Positions 14,301 through 21,869 of a DNA stretch of 64,000 nt are shown here, in pieces (position 1 is the first letter of the stretch; the number at the start of each line of letters is the position of its first letter). A program made the translations under genes and the position numbers. Below the pieces are notes generated by a model. It did not search any database. It saw only the letters and a list, made by a program, of their open reading frames with translations, and had not been told where the DNA came from. Source of the stretch: Perca fluviatilis (taxonomy: Eukaryota; Chordata; Actinopteri; Perciformes; Percidae); contig NC_053112.1 of the NCBI RefSeq assembly GCF_010015445.1, positions 5,855,964-5,919,963 on the forward strand, written 5' to 3'.

Positions 14301-16799
14301 CTTTTTCACAAGACAAAACTTCCACAAAAAAAAAGACGTCCTGTAAACTATTTTACACACATATCTGTTACTGTATCTCTGGACAACGAAGGGTCCCTCC
14401 AAACTAGAACTTGAAACCAGTTCAAATATACTTTAGGAGTCTGAACGAGGCTCTGCTGTTGAACTTGTGATGTCGGGATTGTCTTTATGTTTCCAGACAA
14501 ACCTTGCTGACATCATTTAAGTCCACATGGCTGAACGTGAATTGTATGAGCAGGGCGACATGTTTGCTTAGTCGTGTACAAGTCTCCGCCCTGGTTTGTT
14601 CTCAGGCTCAACAACATCCTTGATATTATGTTTCAGTCAGAGCAGTTCAGCCATTATAAGGTTTAGGTGCAGCACCCTAAGCCAACTGAATGTAACTAAC
14701 TAACTAAAGTCTTTTTGTCAGATCTAAATGACTGTAGTTGGACTTTCGGACGTTTTGTCTTTAAGTTTCTGAGTGTTATTCACCTGCTCAGGCTTTTCCA
14801 TCGTTTTATACACAGATCTGGTGATAGTAACGGTCCAAAATGATGTGAAAAGAGATGCAAAAACTACCACAAGGAGACGCAACACGACTACAAAGAGACG
14901 CAACACGACTACAAAGAGACATAACACAACTACAAAGACACAACACGACCACAAAGAGACGCAACACGACCACAAAGAGACGCAACACGACCACAAAGAG
15001 ACGCAACACGACCACAAAGAGACGCAACACGACCACAAAGAGACGCAACACGACTACAAAGAGACGCAACACGACTACAAAGAGACGCAACACGACCACA
15101 AAGAGACGCAACACAGACGCAACACGACTACAGAGAGACGCAACACGACTAAAAAGAGACGCAACACGACTACAAAGAGACGCAACACGACTACAAAGAG
15201 ACGCAACACGACCACAAAGAGACGCAACACGACCACAAAGAGACGCAACACGACCACAAAGAGACACATCACAACTACAAAGAGACACACAACCACAAAG
15301 AGACACAACACAACCACAAACAGACACAACACAACTACAAAGAGATTACAACTACAAAAGACACAACACGACTACAAAGAGACGCAACACGACCACAAAG
15401 AGACGCAAACTACGCCACCAAAGAGACACATCACAACTACAAAGAGACGCAACACACCACAAAGAGACGTAACACGACCACAAAGAGACGCTAACACGAC
15501 CACAAAGAGACGCTAAACACAACTCACAACAGACCACAACACACCACAAAGAGACGCAACACGACCACAAAGAGACGCAACACGACCACAAAGAGACACA
15601 TCACAACTACAAAGAGACGCAACACGACCACAAAGAGACGCAACACGACCACAAAGAGACGCAACACGACCACAAAGAGACACATCACAACTACAAAGAG
15701 ACACAACTACAAAGAGACAACACAACTACAAACAGACACAACACAACTACAAAGAGACACATTACAACTACAAAAAGACACAACACGACTACAAAGAGAC
15801 AACACGACTACAAAAACTCACTTTTTTGCCACTTTTTCTTTTCTTTTTTTAAGAATTTTTTTGGGCATTTTAGGCCTTTAATTGACAGGACAGCTGAAGA
15901 CGTGAAAGAAGAGAGAGAGGAGGGGAATGACATGCAGCAAAGGGCCGCAGGTCAGAGTCGAACCCAGGCCTGCTGCATCGAGTAAACCTCTATATATTGG
16001 CGCCCGCTCTACCAACTGAGCTATCTGGGCGCCCTTGCCACTTTTTCTTTCTTTTTGGGGGGGCTTTTCCAGTGTGTTTTTTTCTTCAATGTTTTGTCAT
16101 TTAAAAAAAAAAAAAAAAAACAACAATGATGGCAAAGGAAATTTTTTTTACCGATTTTTTTTTAGGCTTTATGTCGACCAAACTGTAAGCGACAAGACTA
16201 TATGAGACATGCAGTAGTACAGTCAAAGATATTTGACTTTTCTCTTAAAAACATGTCACTGAACTGGAGGTCTGGCCCCTGGATTAGGGCTGAAACGATT
16301 CCTCGAATAATTCGATTACAAAAAATCCTCGATTCAAAATGACTTGCCTCGAAGCTTCATTAAATCAACGTTACCAACGTTGTATCGCTGACGGACGGTG
16401 TTTCCGCACGGAGCATTTTTACTGTCGCACAGACGCGGCTCAGTCTGCTGCTGGCGACTATGTGCCAGAGCGTAAATAGCGAGGGGCTAAGAGAAGAGAC
16501 AGGCTGGAGAAAACGACAGAAAGTGTCCAAAGTTTGGAATCAGTTCAAACGTAATTAAAACTAAAACTCTGTACCGTGTGTCTACTGCAAAATCAAACTA
16601 GCTTAGCACGATAATAGCACAACGTCAGTGCTTTAGCATCTCAACAGAAAACATGGAGTCTAACTTAATCATCCATTCCACGAAGAGGACCGACTAAAGT
16701 AAATCACAGAGTCGTATGGACGATGAAACTACACCAAACACAACAACTACCAAAAACAAAGACAAGAAAATAGGTAGTGGCATCTCTCTCTCTCTCTCT

Positions 16800-16842
<43 letters not shown>

Positions 16843-18116
16843 CTTGATCAACGACCTATTCACATAAGTGTAACAGAGCTGTGTGACATAATCAAATATA
16901 TAAATGAAAATAGGTTGAGTATAACTAATATTTACATATAGGCCTAGTGTACAGATCAGTCTCAGGTTGAAACTTGTAGTTCTGAAAGTTAAGTTGCACA
17001 ACTTAATGTAATGTTTGTGTATGTTTAATGTATGCCTTAGTTTGAGGTTGATATCATTTGAAAAAAAAAAAAATTCTTTAAAAACAATGTAATATGGCAC
17101 TTAAATGCACTTAATGTTTAATTTTTTGAGAGATGATATTGTAAGCAGTGTAGGCAATACAAATGTTGATTTTTTCCAAAAATGTTGCTTTTTTCCCTAG
17201 TTTGGGTTGTTTAAAAACGCAAAAAAAAGTTATCCGATTAATCGATCGATAAAGTGCTAGATTAATCGATTACAAAAAGAATCGATAGCTGCAGCCCTAC
17301 CCTGGATGTGATATTATTAGTGAAATGGAGTTTGACACTCCTGCTCTAAAAAGGGTCCCTTTTATCAATGGTGGGGCCATTCAGGTTGTTACAAACTACA
17401 AATACCTTGGCATTGTACTGGACAACAAGCTTAAATGGGACTCTTGGACTGATCTTTCGCAAACTAAGACACAGCAAAGAATGTACTTTTTAAAGAAACT
17501 GCTCGTTTTTAAATGTCAATAACAAAATGCTCCAAATGTTTTATACTGCTTTTATTCAAAGTGTTTTAACTCGCTGTATTATCTGCTGGTTCGGAAATGC
17601 CACTGAGTCTCAGAAAAAGACAATCAGAAAAACAGTTTTAACTGCCAGCAAGTTACTTGGGATAACACTACCGAGCATTGAACACATTTACAAAGACAGA
17701 CTGGTGAGAAAGGCCAATAACCTTGTATGTGACTACACACACACCCCCTGCCATCACATTTTAAACTACTGCCATCTATGCGTCGTTTCTGCCTACCCAG
17801 ATTCAAATTCTCATTCGTACCACAAGCCATAAAAACCTTAAATCATTCAAAATAAGCTAGTCGTCCAGCTGGCCTGACCATACCCAAGGGTGTATAGTGT
17901 AGTGTAGTGTGTGATGTATATTCTTCATGTTATGCCTGTCGGTGTCTGATGTAAGGACTATTTGTTTGTATCATATGTCTGATGTAGGGACTATTTGTTT
18001 GTATCATATGTCTGATGTAGGGACTATTTGTTTGTATCATATGTCTGATGTCTTGTCATAAAGTGCCTTGCGATTGTGCCGCAAACCCAACCGCCCCACG
18101 GGGACAATAACGTTAT

Positions 18117-18156
<40 letters not shown>

Positions 18157-18609
18157 AAGCACAAAAAATGTGTTTACTTTAACTACATTTAGACGATACA
18201 TACTTTGGATATGCATCAGTAACATTTAGGCAGCCTGTGCATAAAACACAGAATGAACACCTGCTGTTGCTGCAGAAAGCCACCACAGTGAAATTCAAAA
18301 GGCATGAGGCTAAAACACTCACTTTAAATGGCATTATTTCACCATTATAACAACCTTTAAAACGTTGTAGAAATAATATTCCGGAGTCCATTCATGAATT
18401 TAAACACCCGTTCGACTACCAACGGCTGACGTTCCATTTGTATGGAGCCTGTCAACCGTTAACAGTTAGCTACCTCAGTTAGCATTACAAAACTACCACA
18501 TTCTGACAATATACTTTCTATGTCTGGCGTTAAACTAAGCCGTGTTATTGTCTTTAACTCACCGTCTGTTCATGGGTCTGACCCGGACAGCCACCCGAAC
18601 CGATGCCAT
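224..18609 (-). CDS. kif16b: kif16b, kinesin motor domain, 5' seven coding exons (partial)
   Basis: Seven exons on the minus strand join in frame to give 233 residues beginning [16 protein letters not shown]. Joined coordinates, 5' to 3': 18609-18563, 10991-10922, 9754-9641, 6813-6697, 2226-2129, 1333-1224, 366-224. All have AG acceptors and GT donors and the lengths sum to 699 nt. The product matches the N-terminal motor domain of KIF16B, a kinesin-3 family plus-end microtubule motor that moves early endosomes and in the full protein carries a C-terminal PX domain binding PI3P. Visible motor motifs are the P-loop GQTGSGKS at residues 102-109 and switch I NDVSSRSH at 217-224. Switch II, neck, coiled coils and PX domain lie beyond the left edge. 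The gene is divergent from snrpb2, as in human. No frameshift or lost splice site was found, so it looks functional. Confidence 0.93.
388..766. mobile_element. TTAA-flanked MITE in kif16b intron 6
   Basis: The left end reads TTAACCCTCGTGTCGTTCTC and the right end is its approximate reverse complement, finishing GACAACACAAGGGTTAA. Related copies lie at 27451, 39017-39206 and 52420-52808, all with GACCC-rich inner ends. TTAA at both ends fits piggyBac- or Kolobok-type target duplications. No coding sequence is visible. Confidence 0.6.
1224..1333 (-). CDS. kif16b: kif16b coding exon 6
   Basis: The 110-nt exon completes the Ser codon and encodes [17 protein letters not shown], then [26 protein letters not shown] is a hallmark of kinesin motor domains. 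CAG acceptor and GTGAGAC donor. Confidence 0.94.
1372..2128 (-). other. kif16b: kif16b intron 5, no recognised element
   Basis: I see AT-rich intronic sequence without a supported gene, RNA or repeat family. A short AC-rich stretch lies near 1750. Confidence 0.4.
2129..2226 (-). CDS. kif16b: kif16b coding exon 5
   Basis: The 98-nt exon encodes [17 protein letters not shown] followed by [15 protein letters not shown] plus two bases of a Ser codon. TAG acceptor and GTGAGC donor. Open reading continues into the intron for a while, so the splice site rather than a stop defines the end. Confidence 0.92.
2238..2308. repeat. (ACAG)n microsatellite
   Basis: About 17 tandem ACAG tetranucleotides lie just upstream of kif16b exon 5, starting 11 bp from the acceptor. 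Confidence 0.9.
2385..2516 (-). mobile_element. tRNA-derived SINE, partial
   Basis: The reverse strand reads GGCCGGGTTGGCTCAGTGG, a tRNA A-box-like start, followed by a B-box-like TTCGACTCC segment and a purine-rich body. It matches the fuller copy at 6396-6592 and relatives at 15846-16035 and 45413-45998. The tail side is missing here. Confidence 0.7.
2520..3890. other. kif16b: kif16b intron 4, unassigned part
   Basis: Between the SINE and the element at 3898 I find no supported gene. Short frames here show no recognisable domain. A GT-rich patch lies near 3208 and a G-run near 3670. Confidence 0.4.
3967..4354. mobile_element. hAT-like MITE (388 bp) nested in the 3898 element
   Basis: It starts TAGAGGTGTGAATC and ends TTTCAACACCTCTA, with the 8-bp duplication ATGGAAAC at 3959-3966 and 4355-4362. 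The related outer element at 44830-45236 carries the uninterrupted site with one ATGGAAAC, which confirms the boundaries. An 8-bp duplication and GATTCGATT-rich ends fit the hAT superfamily. Confidence 0.8.
4718..5473. repeat. 42-bp minisatellite, about 18 copies
   Basis: The unit begins CTTGATATGTCGCTATCAGC. Because 42 is a multiple of three and the unit lacks stops in several frames, long frames run through it on both strands (minus-strand 14-residue unit [14 protein letters not shown]). Units come in two main variants, GTACATCAG and GCACATAATC, mixed along the array. No start context, splice sites or neighbours support a gene. Confidence 0.92.
5640..5987. mobile_element. hAT-like MITE copy, inverted relative to 6001
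   Basis: This stretch is the reverse-complement relative of 6001-6368, sharing the segment around CAACGAGTAATCGTG and ending CGAGCAGCCCTAA. The two copies sit next to each other in opposite orientation. Confidence 0.65.
6001..6368. mobile_element. hAT-like MITE (368 bp)
   Basis: The ends TAGGGCTGCTCGATTATGG and TGCACGGCCCTA are inverted. The flanks TCTACCCA (5993-6000) and TCTACCCG (6369-6376) form an 8-bp target duplication with one change. No coding sequence. Confidence 0.75.
6396..6592 (-). mobile_element. tRNA-derived SINE
   Basis: On the reverse strand it starts GTGGCCGGGTTGGCTCAGTG, then GGTTAGAGCAGGCGCGC (A-box region) and GGATTCGACCGACTC (B-box region), followed by a GGGAAGACATG body and a T/A-rich tail at the left end. 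This is the fullest copy of this subtype in the window. Confidence 0.8.
6697..6813 (-). CDS. kif16b: kif16b coding exon 4 (P-loop)
   Basis: The 117-nt exon encodes [23 protein letters not shown] and the nucleotide-binding P-loop GQTGSGKS, then YTMMGNP. Acceptor GCAG and donor GTGAGAC are clean. A tRNA-derived SINE ends about 100 bp downstream in the intron. Confidence 0.94.
6860..7305. mobile_element. hAT-like MITE with GTATCG-rich ends
   Basis: Repeated CGATACAG/TATCGTGA motifs at both ends and the right terminus GGCCTCTGGTGATTCCCACC are typical of a common fish hAT MITE. The left boundary is not precise. Lies in kif16b intron 3. Confidence 0.45.
7310..9640 (-). other. kif16b: kif16b intron 3, likely old repeats, no gene
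   Basis: Parts look repeat-like, above all 8780-9540 (AGCATCCCATTGACTCCCAT onward), which resembles a dispersed fish repeat I recognise only by eye. Short frames on both strands show no domain, start context or splice structure. Confidence 0.35.
9641..9754 (-). CDS. kif16b: kif16b coding exon 3
   Basis: The 114-nt exon encodes 38 residues, including [17 protein letters not shown] and ending YVSQEK. It is flanked by AAAG acceptor and GTAAAC donor sequences. It contains the KTFTYDFSY strand typical of kinesin-3 motors. A MITE begins about 50 bp upstream of the acceptor, at 9803. Confidence 0.92.
9803..10849. mobile_element. MITE with TATGGC...GCCATTA ends in kif16b intron 2
   Basis: The left end TATGGCGCATTCACACTGAG and right end TTGGTGTGAACGAGCCATTA are inverted relatives. 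Inner ends repeat CGCGAATTCG and CACCCGAATGGCG motifs. No clear target duplication was found and no transposase is present. Confidence 0.55.
10922..10991 (-). CDS. kif16b: kif16b coding exon 2
   Basis: The 70-nt exon completes the Arg codon and encodes [15 protein letters not shown] followed by TKTSIINLK, ending in phase 0. Acceptor CAG is the complement of 10992-10994 and donor GTAATG the complement of 10916-10921. The matching human segment is REKDLEAKFIIQMEKSK. Confidence 0.92.
11300..11935 (+). mobile_element. LINE 3' end, truncated
   Basis: The sequence has the tail style of fish LINEs: repeated GCACATA and ATTCATACTG motifs, then TTTTTTGCACTTCTGGTTG, ACTCTGCACAATGACAAAG and the short terminal repeat AATCTAACCTAACCT. 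No reverse transcriptase is left. Confidence 0.5.
12210..12796. mobile_element. hAT-like MITE, CAGGGGTGTGAAACTC end
   Basis: The left end CAGGGGTGTGAAACTCATTT and right segment GGCCCGCGGGCCTTGAGTTT plus GACACGACATG are decayed inverted ends. CCTAAGG occurs at 12203-12209 and 12797-12803, a target duplication. An (AAC)n run lies near 12511. Confidence 0.65.
13097..13160 (-). repeat. 21-bp minisatellite fragment, left of MITE
   Basis: GTAGTCGTGTTGCGTCTCT-like units are the reverse complement of the large array at 14855-15815. The run continues on the other side of the MITE at 14213-14306. Confidence 0.7.
13162..14210. mobile_element. TTAA-type MITE with expanded internal arm
   Basis: The left end TTAAAAGGGATACGCCACAG and right end CTGTGGAGTATCCCTTTAA are inverted, each with TTAA. 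Both arms continue through GTTTGTTGAAATAGGGCT and a GGTCTCC segment. The element interrupts a 21-bp minisatellite. Its right arm has expanded into the array described next. Confidence 0.7.
13416..14168. repeat. 26-bp minisatellite, about 29 copies
   Basis: The unit is CCACCTATCTACAGCTAGAG plus GAGACC, with GAGGA/GAGCA and TATCT/TACCT variants. The same sequence occurs once, inverted, in the left arm of the host MITE (13183-13222), so the array grew from the arm itself. Confidence 0.93.
14213..14306 (-). repeat. 21-bp minisatellite fragment, right of MITE
   Basis: Degenerate GTGGTCATG/GAGTCTCTTTG units continue the run broken at 13160 by the MITE. Its end TTTTTGCATC mirrors the start of the array at 14843. 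Confidence 0.65.
14310..14840 (-). other. kif16b: kif16b intron 1 spacer between inverted arrays
   Basis: Unique-looking intronic sequence with no supported gene or repeat. Confidence 0.35.
14843..15815. repeat. 21-bp minisatellite, about 45 copies
   Basis: The unit GACGCAACACGACTACAAAG plus A is repeated with many 1-5 bp variants, ending near 15815. Its translations (RDATRLQ, NTTTKR and a Leu/Val-rich reverse frame) are open in several frames but show no gene signal. Confidence 0.92.
15846..16035 (-). mobile_element. tRNA-derived SINE, second subtype
   Basis: The reverse strand begins GGGCGCCCAGATAGCTCAGT then TGGTAGAGCGGGCGCC (A box) and GGGTTCGACTCTGACC (B box), with a T-rich end on the left. 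The tRNA part is better preserved than in the other three copies. Confidence 0.8.
16285..17299. mobile_element. hAT-like nonautonomous element (1015 bp)
   Basis: The ends TAGGGCTGAAACGATTC and GAATCGATAGCTGCAGCCCTA are decayed inverted repeats rich in ATTCGATTA. The 8-bp duplication CCCTGGAT flanks at 16277-16284 and 17300-17307. A (CT)n plus T-run lies inside at 16785-16842. No transposase frame. Confidence 0.8.
16785..16842. repeat. (CT)n then poly-T tract
   Basis: About 9 CT repeats are followed by about 40 T residues. On the reverse strand this is an A-tail-like run. Confidence 0.9.
17325..18156 (+). pseudogene. LINE fragment: reverse transcriptase C-terminus and 3' tail
   Basis: Two frames, 17325-17522 and 17527-17832, encode adjacent pieces of a LINE ORF2 C-terminal region: [16 protein letters not shown], then [20 protein letters not shown]. 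The stop and frame shift between them show it is dead. It is followed by a tail with a repeated GTCTGATGTAGGGACTATTT motif and a terminal (TAC)n run at 18118-18156. The style fits an L2-like LINE. The 5' part of the element is absent. Confidence 0.7.
17935..18055. repeat. short tandem repeat in LINE tail
   Basis: About three units of GTCTGATGTAGGGACTATTT plus GTTTGTATCATAT. Confidence 0.8.
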
Positions 18610-18900
18610 TGCACATGTCCGTCCGTCCAGTCCCCCGGTTAGTTTGTTAGCTTTTTAGTTTTGAGCGACGCTGATTTATAGCTAGCTAACAAGGCTAGCT
18701 AGTTAGCATGTAGGCGCTGCGGGGATAAAGAGGGCAAAAGTCGACCAAGATAACCCGACGGACTTAAACACAAAGTAGGCATATAGCGAGGAGGAGAAGA
18801 GGGTCGCCGCCGTAGACAGTTGTTATCGTTGTCTGGGGACAGAGTGTCGCCGTCCCGGTGTAAACCGGCTCACCTCCATGGCCACTGTCAGGAGTCTGTT
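18560..18900. promoter_or_regulatory. kif16b: kif16b promoter/5' UTR region, CpG-rich
   Basis: The stretch around the kif16b start is visibly richer in CG dinucleotides than its surroundings (for example GTCGCCGCCGTAGACAG) and lacks a TATA box next to the start, as expected for a housekeeping CpG-type promoter. The transcription start cannot be fixed from sequence. Confidence 0.45.
18563..18609 (-). CDS. kif16b: kif16b coding exon 1
   Basis: The start ATG is the complement of 18607-18609. The exon encodes [15 protein letters not shown] plus two bases of the next Arg codon, then a GTGAGT donor at 18557-18562. VAVRVRPMN is the first beta strand of the kinesin motor. No earlier in-frame exon is needed because known KIF16B proteins start with MASV. 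Confidence 0.92.
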
Positions 18901-19026
18901 AGCCTGTTAGCTCGGTTGATAAAAATATTACAGCCGTACGGAAGCCAGGAGAAGACAAAAAACACACATCTGATTATTGGAGTAATAGATTATAAACATG
19001 GGAAAAAAACTGCCAAAAATACATAT

Positions 19027-20012
19027 GCAGTGGTGGAAGAAATATTCAGATTTATGGCAGTGAAAGTACTAATACCACTGTGAAAACACTACGTTACAGT
19101 ATAAGTCCTGCATTTAAAATCAGTGGTGGAATGTAACTAAAGTACATTTACTCCAGTACTGTACTTAAGTCCAAATGTTGAGGTACTTGTACTTTACTTG
19201 AGTCTTTTTCTTTTCATGCCACTTTCTACTTCTACTCCGCTACATTTCAGAGAGAAATATTGGACTTTTTACTCCACTACATTCCTCTGTTACAGCTTTA
19301 GTTACTAGTTACTTTAGTTACTCCGCTACATTCATCTGTTCCAGCTTTAGTTACTAGTTACTTTACACATTAAGATTACTGCACACAAAACACATGTAGT
19401 TTATAAAATCTGATGTTTTATTCTAAATGTAAACTAGCCAACAATATAACGGCTACAAGTCCAGCTGACATGATGAGCTTTTAATACTTTAAATACATTT
19501 TCAATGCAGGATTTGTACTTATGACAGAGTATTACAATAAGATAAGATAAGATAGACTTAATCCCACACTGGGGAAATTCCTGTGCTACAGCAGCTCAAA
19601 AGAAAATAAATTAAACACATCAGAATAACACAAATACACATTAAGTAGACATAGGAGAAAAAAATATATACATAAAGTATAAGAAATAGAAAAAAATAGA
19701 ATTAGTTATAATAATAATAGTAATAAAACAAACATATTTACACAGTAAACACCCTTATATAAACACAGCTATACAGAGGAGTAAGGTGCGGATGAATATT
19801 TTTTTTTACAGTATTAGTACTTGTACTGAAGTAAAGGATCTGAATAACGCACTGAATGCTTATACGGGGAATTACTGGAATCGTTGGGTCTTTGTAAATT
19901 ATAGTGTGTGGTCTAGACCTGCTCTGTAAATCTGTAAAGTGTCTTGAGATATCTCTTGTTATGAATTGATACTATAAATAAAATTGAATTGAATTGAATA
20001 CTTCTTCCACGC
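19027..20012. mobile_element. composite of MITE-like repeats (CAGTGGTGGAA ends)
   Basis: CAGTGGTGGAAGAAATATTC at 19030, CAGTGGTGGAATGTAAC at 19120 and the inverted end ATACTTCTTCCACGCGCTG near 20000 mark a common fish MITE family, here nested or duplicated. Inside, 19543-19620 (AGACTTAATCCCACACTGG, then GGAAATTCCTGTGCTACAGC) is a separate dispersed repeat. Confidence 0.5.
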
Positions 20013-20052
20013 GCTGATTGAGACATATTAAGTAATCTTGAAGACATCTCAA

Positions 20053-20466
20053 GAGACTTCAGATACAGTATTAGGAGACCACTAAGGTCTATATAAAAGA
20101 GACTTCAGATACAGTATTAGGAGACCACTAAGGCCTATATAAAAGAGACTTCAGATACAGTATTAGGGGACCACTAAGGCCTATATAAAAGAGACTTCAG
20201 ATAAAGTATTAGGGGACCACTAAGGTCTATATAAAAGAGACTTCAGATACAGTATTAGGGGACCACTAAGGTCTATATAAAAGAGACTTCAGATACAGTA
20301 TTAGGGGACCACTAAGGTCTATATAAAAGAGACTTCAGATACAGTATTAGGGGACCACTAAGGTCTATATAAAAGAGACTTCAGATACAGTATTAGGGGA
20401 CCACTAAGGTCTATATAAAAGATACTTCAGATACCATATTAGGGGACCACTAAGGTCTATATGAAA
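20053..20466. repeat. 46-bp minisatellite, 9 copies, each with TATA-like motif
   Basis: The unit starts AGAGACTTCAGATACAGTAT and ends GGTCTATATAAA. The array and its tail (CACCATGTCATAGGACC) lie between two near-identical copies of AAGTAATCNTGAAGACATC (near 20031 and 20501). It is about 0.2-0.6 kb upstream of snrpb2 exon 1. Confidence 0.92.
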
Positions 20467-20639
20467 GCATCCAAATAGCACCATGTCATAGGACCTTTAA
20501 GTAATCATGAAGACATCACTTCTTTGAGGAGATCACTGATATATCAGGTTGTGTAAACATGTGAACTCCGGCCTGTAGTTCCACCTCCCGGCCTGCTGGG
20601 GGCGCTAGCGGGTAAAGCTCCTTAAAACAGCAACCGGCG

Positions 20640-20676
20640 CTTCCTGTTTCATATGAGCGGTGTGGAGAGAGAGGAG
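20640..20676 (+). other. snrpb2: snrpb2 5' UTR exon (5' end approximate)
   Basis: The sequence GGAGAGAGAGGAG is followed by a strong GTGAGT donor at 20677. It follows a GCGCTTCCTG ETS-like motif and lies 1 kb before the first coding exon. The transcription start is inferred, not seen. An ATG at 20653 would open an overlapping upstream frame. Confidence 0.5.
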
Positions 20677-20679
20677 GTG

Positions 20680-21555
20680 AGTTTAATATTTATGCAGTAA
20701 TACAGTTTTGTCTTTATATTTATCCGTCTGTAGTTTTACTGGGCCGCTGGGGTCGGATTATACACGCGTAAAAAGAGTCGTGTTTACATCAGACCAAACT
20801 GCGTCATACTACTTAAAATCACAAGAAACAGTTAGCTAAATAGCTAGTTAGCTAACGGATGCTAGGCTAACGTTGTGAATGAGCCTGCGTTGACCTAACG
20901 TCACGTATGCTAATATTAGCTTAAACTGAGCGTTAAACCTCACCAAAACGTTAAACAAACTGTTGGAATGGGACATGATATGATATACATCGTTAGTTTT
21001 GTGCATTCGCTCCAGTTAGACTCTTGTTTGTGGGGATTTATGCGATAATATCAGTTTTATTGAGGCTTTCTGGGCATAGTTCAGATCCCATTCAATCTAG
21101 CTAGTAACGTTAGCCTAACTGTTGGTAGTAAATAATAGATATAAAACCAATTTAAAACAGAGGTTTTTGTTCTTCAATCTCTCGTCTACAAAACAAACCC
21201 AATGCTGGTTGGCAGGAAGGGTTTATGGGAAATTAATTATGTACAATTTAAGACATTTCTTAAATATATTACAGTAGGTTTTCTCTCTCTATTGTGTGTC
21301 TGATTGTACCTGAATACTGAATATATTTAGGATTTCTACATAAAAGAGATTGCTTAACGTAGTATAGTATATTAGTCTATTTAAAAACACCAAAGGCAGT
21401 TTTTACATATTAAGTTCAGACAAAATTGATCTTTATGAATAGATGTTATTAAGTTTTTTTACATGGGACAATACATCTCTGGTCAAGTAGTTTTTTTTTT
21501 ATTGAAGGAGAGAGTAGAAAAACCTCCAATATTACAGCAGATTCATAGCTTCTGA
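20680..21555 (+). other. snrpb2: snrpb2 first intron, no feature seen
   Basis: AT-rich intron sequence without a recognised repeat or RNA gene. Confidence 0.4.
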
Positions 21556-21558
<3 letters not shown>

Positions 21559-21609
<51 letters not shown>

Positions 21610-21610
21610 G
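21559..21610. repeat. (GT)n microsatellite
   Basis: About 25 GT dinucleotides just upstream of the first coding exon of snrpb2. Confidence 0.95.
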
Positions 21611-21693
21611 GGGCTAAGCTTGAAAAACAAAAGGATTTCTGTAAACGAAGACGTGAACGTGCTCTTTCTTTTTCTGTTTGGTCAGACGCCACC

Positions 21694-21757
21694 ATGGATA
21701 TCCGACCAAATCACACCATTTACATCAACAATATCAATGATAAAGTCAAGAAAGAAG
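21694..21757 (+). CDS. snrpb2: snrpb2 coding exon 1
   Basis: The exon begins at 21686 after TTGGTCAG and encodes [21 protein letters not shown] plus one base, followed by GTAAGT. A (GT)n microsatellite flanks it on either side. Confidence 0.95.
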
Positions 21758-21781
21758 GTAAGTGCATTTATTCACATATCA

Positions 21782-21869
<88 letters not shown>

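Noticed and set aside
14724..15725. Several 150-250 codon frames on both strands (NTTTKR and Leu/Val-rich repeats)
   Set aside because: They are products of the 21-bp minisatellite, open in several frames at once.
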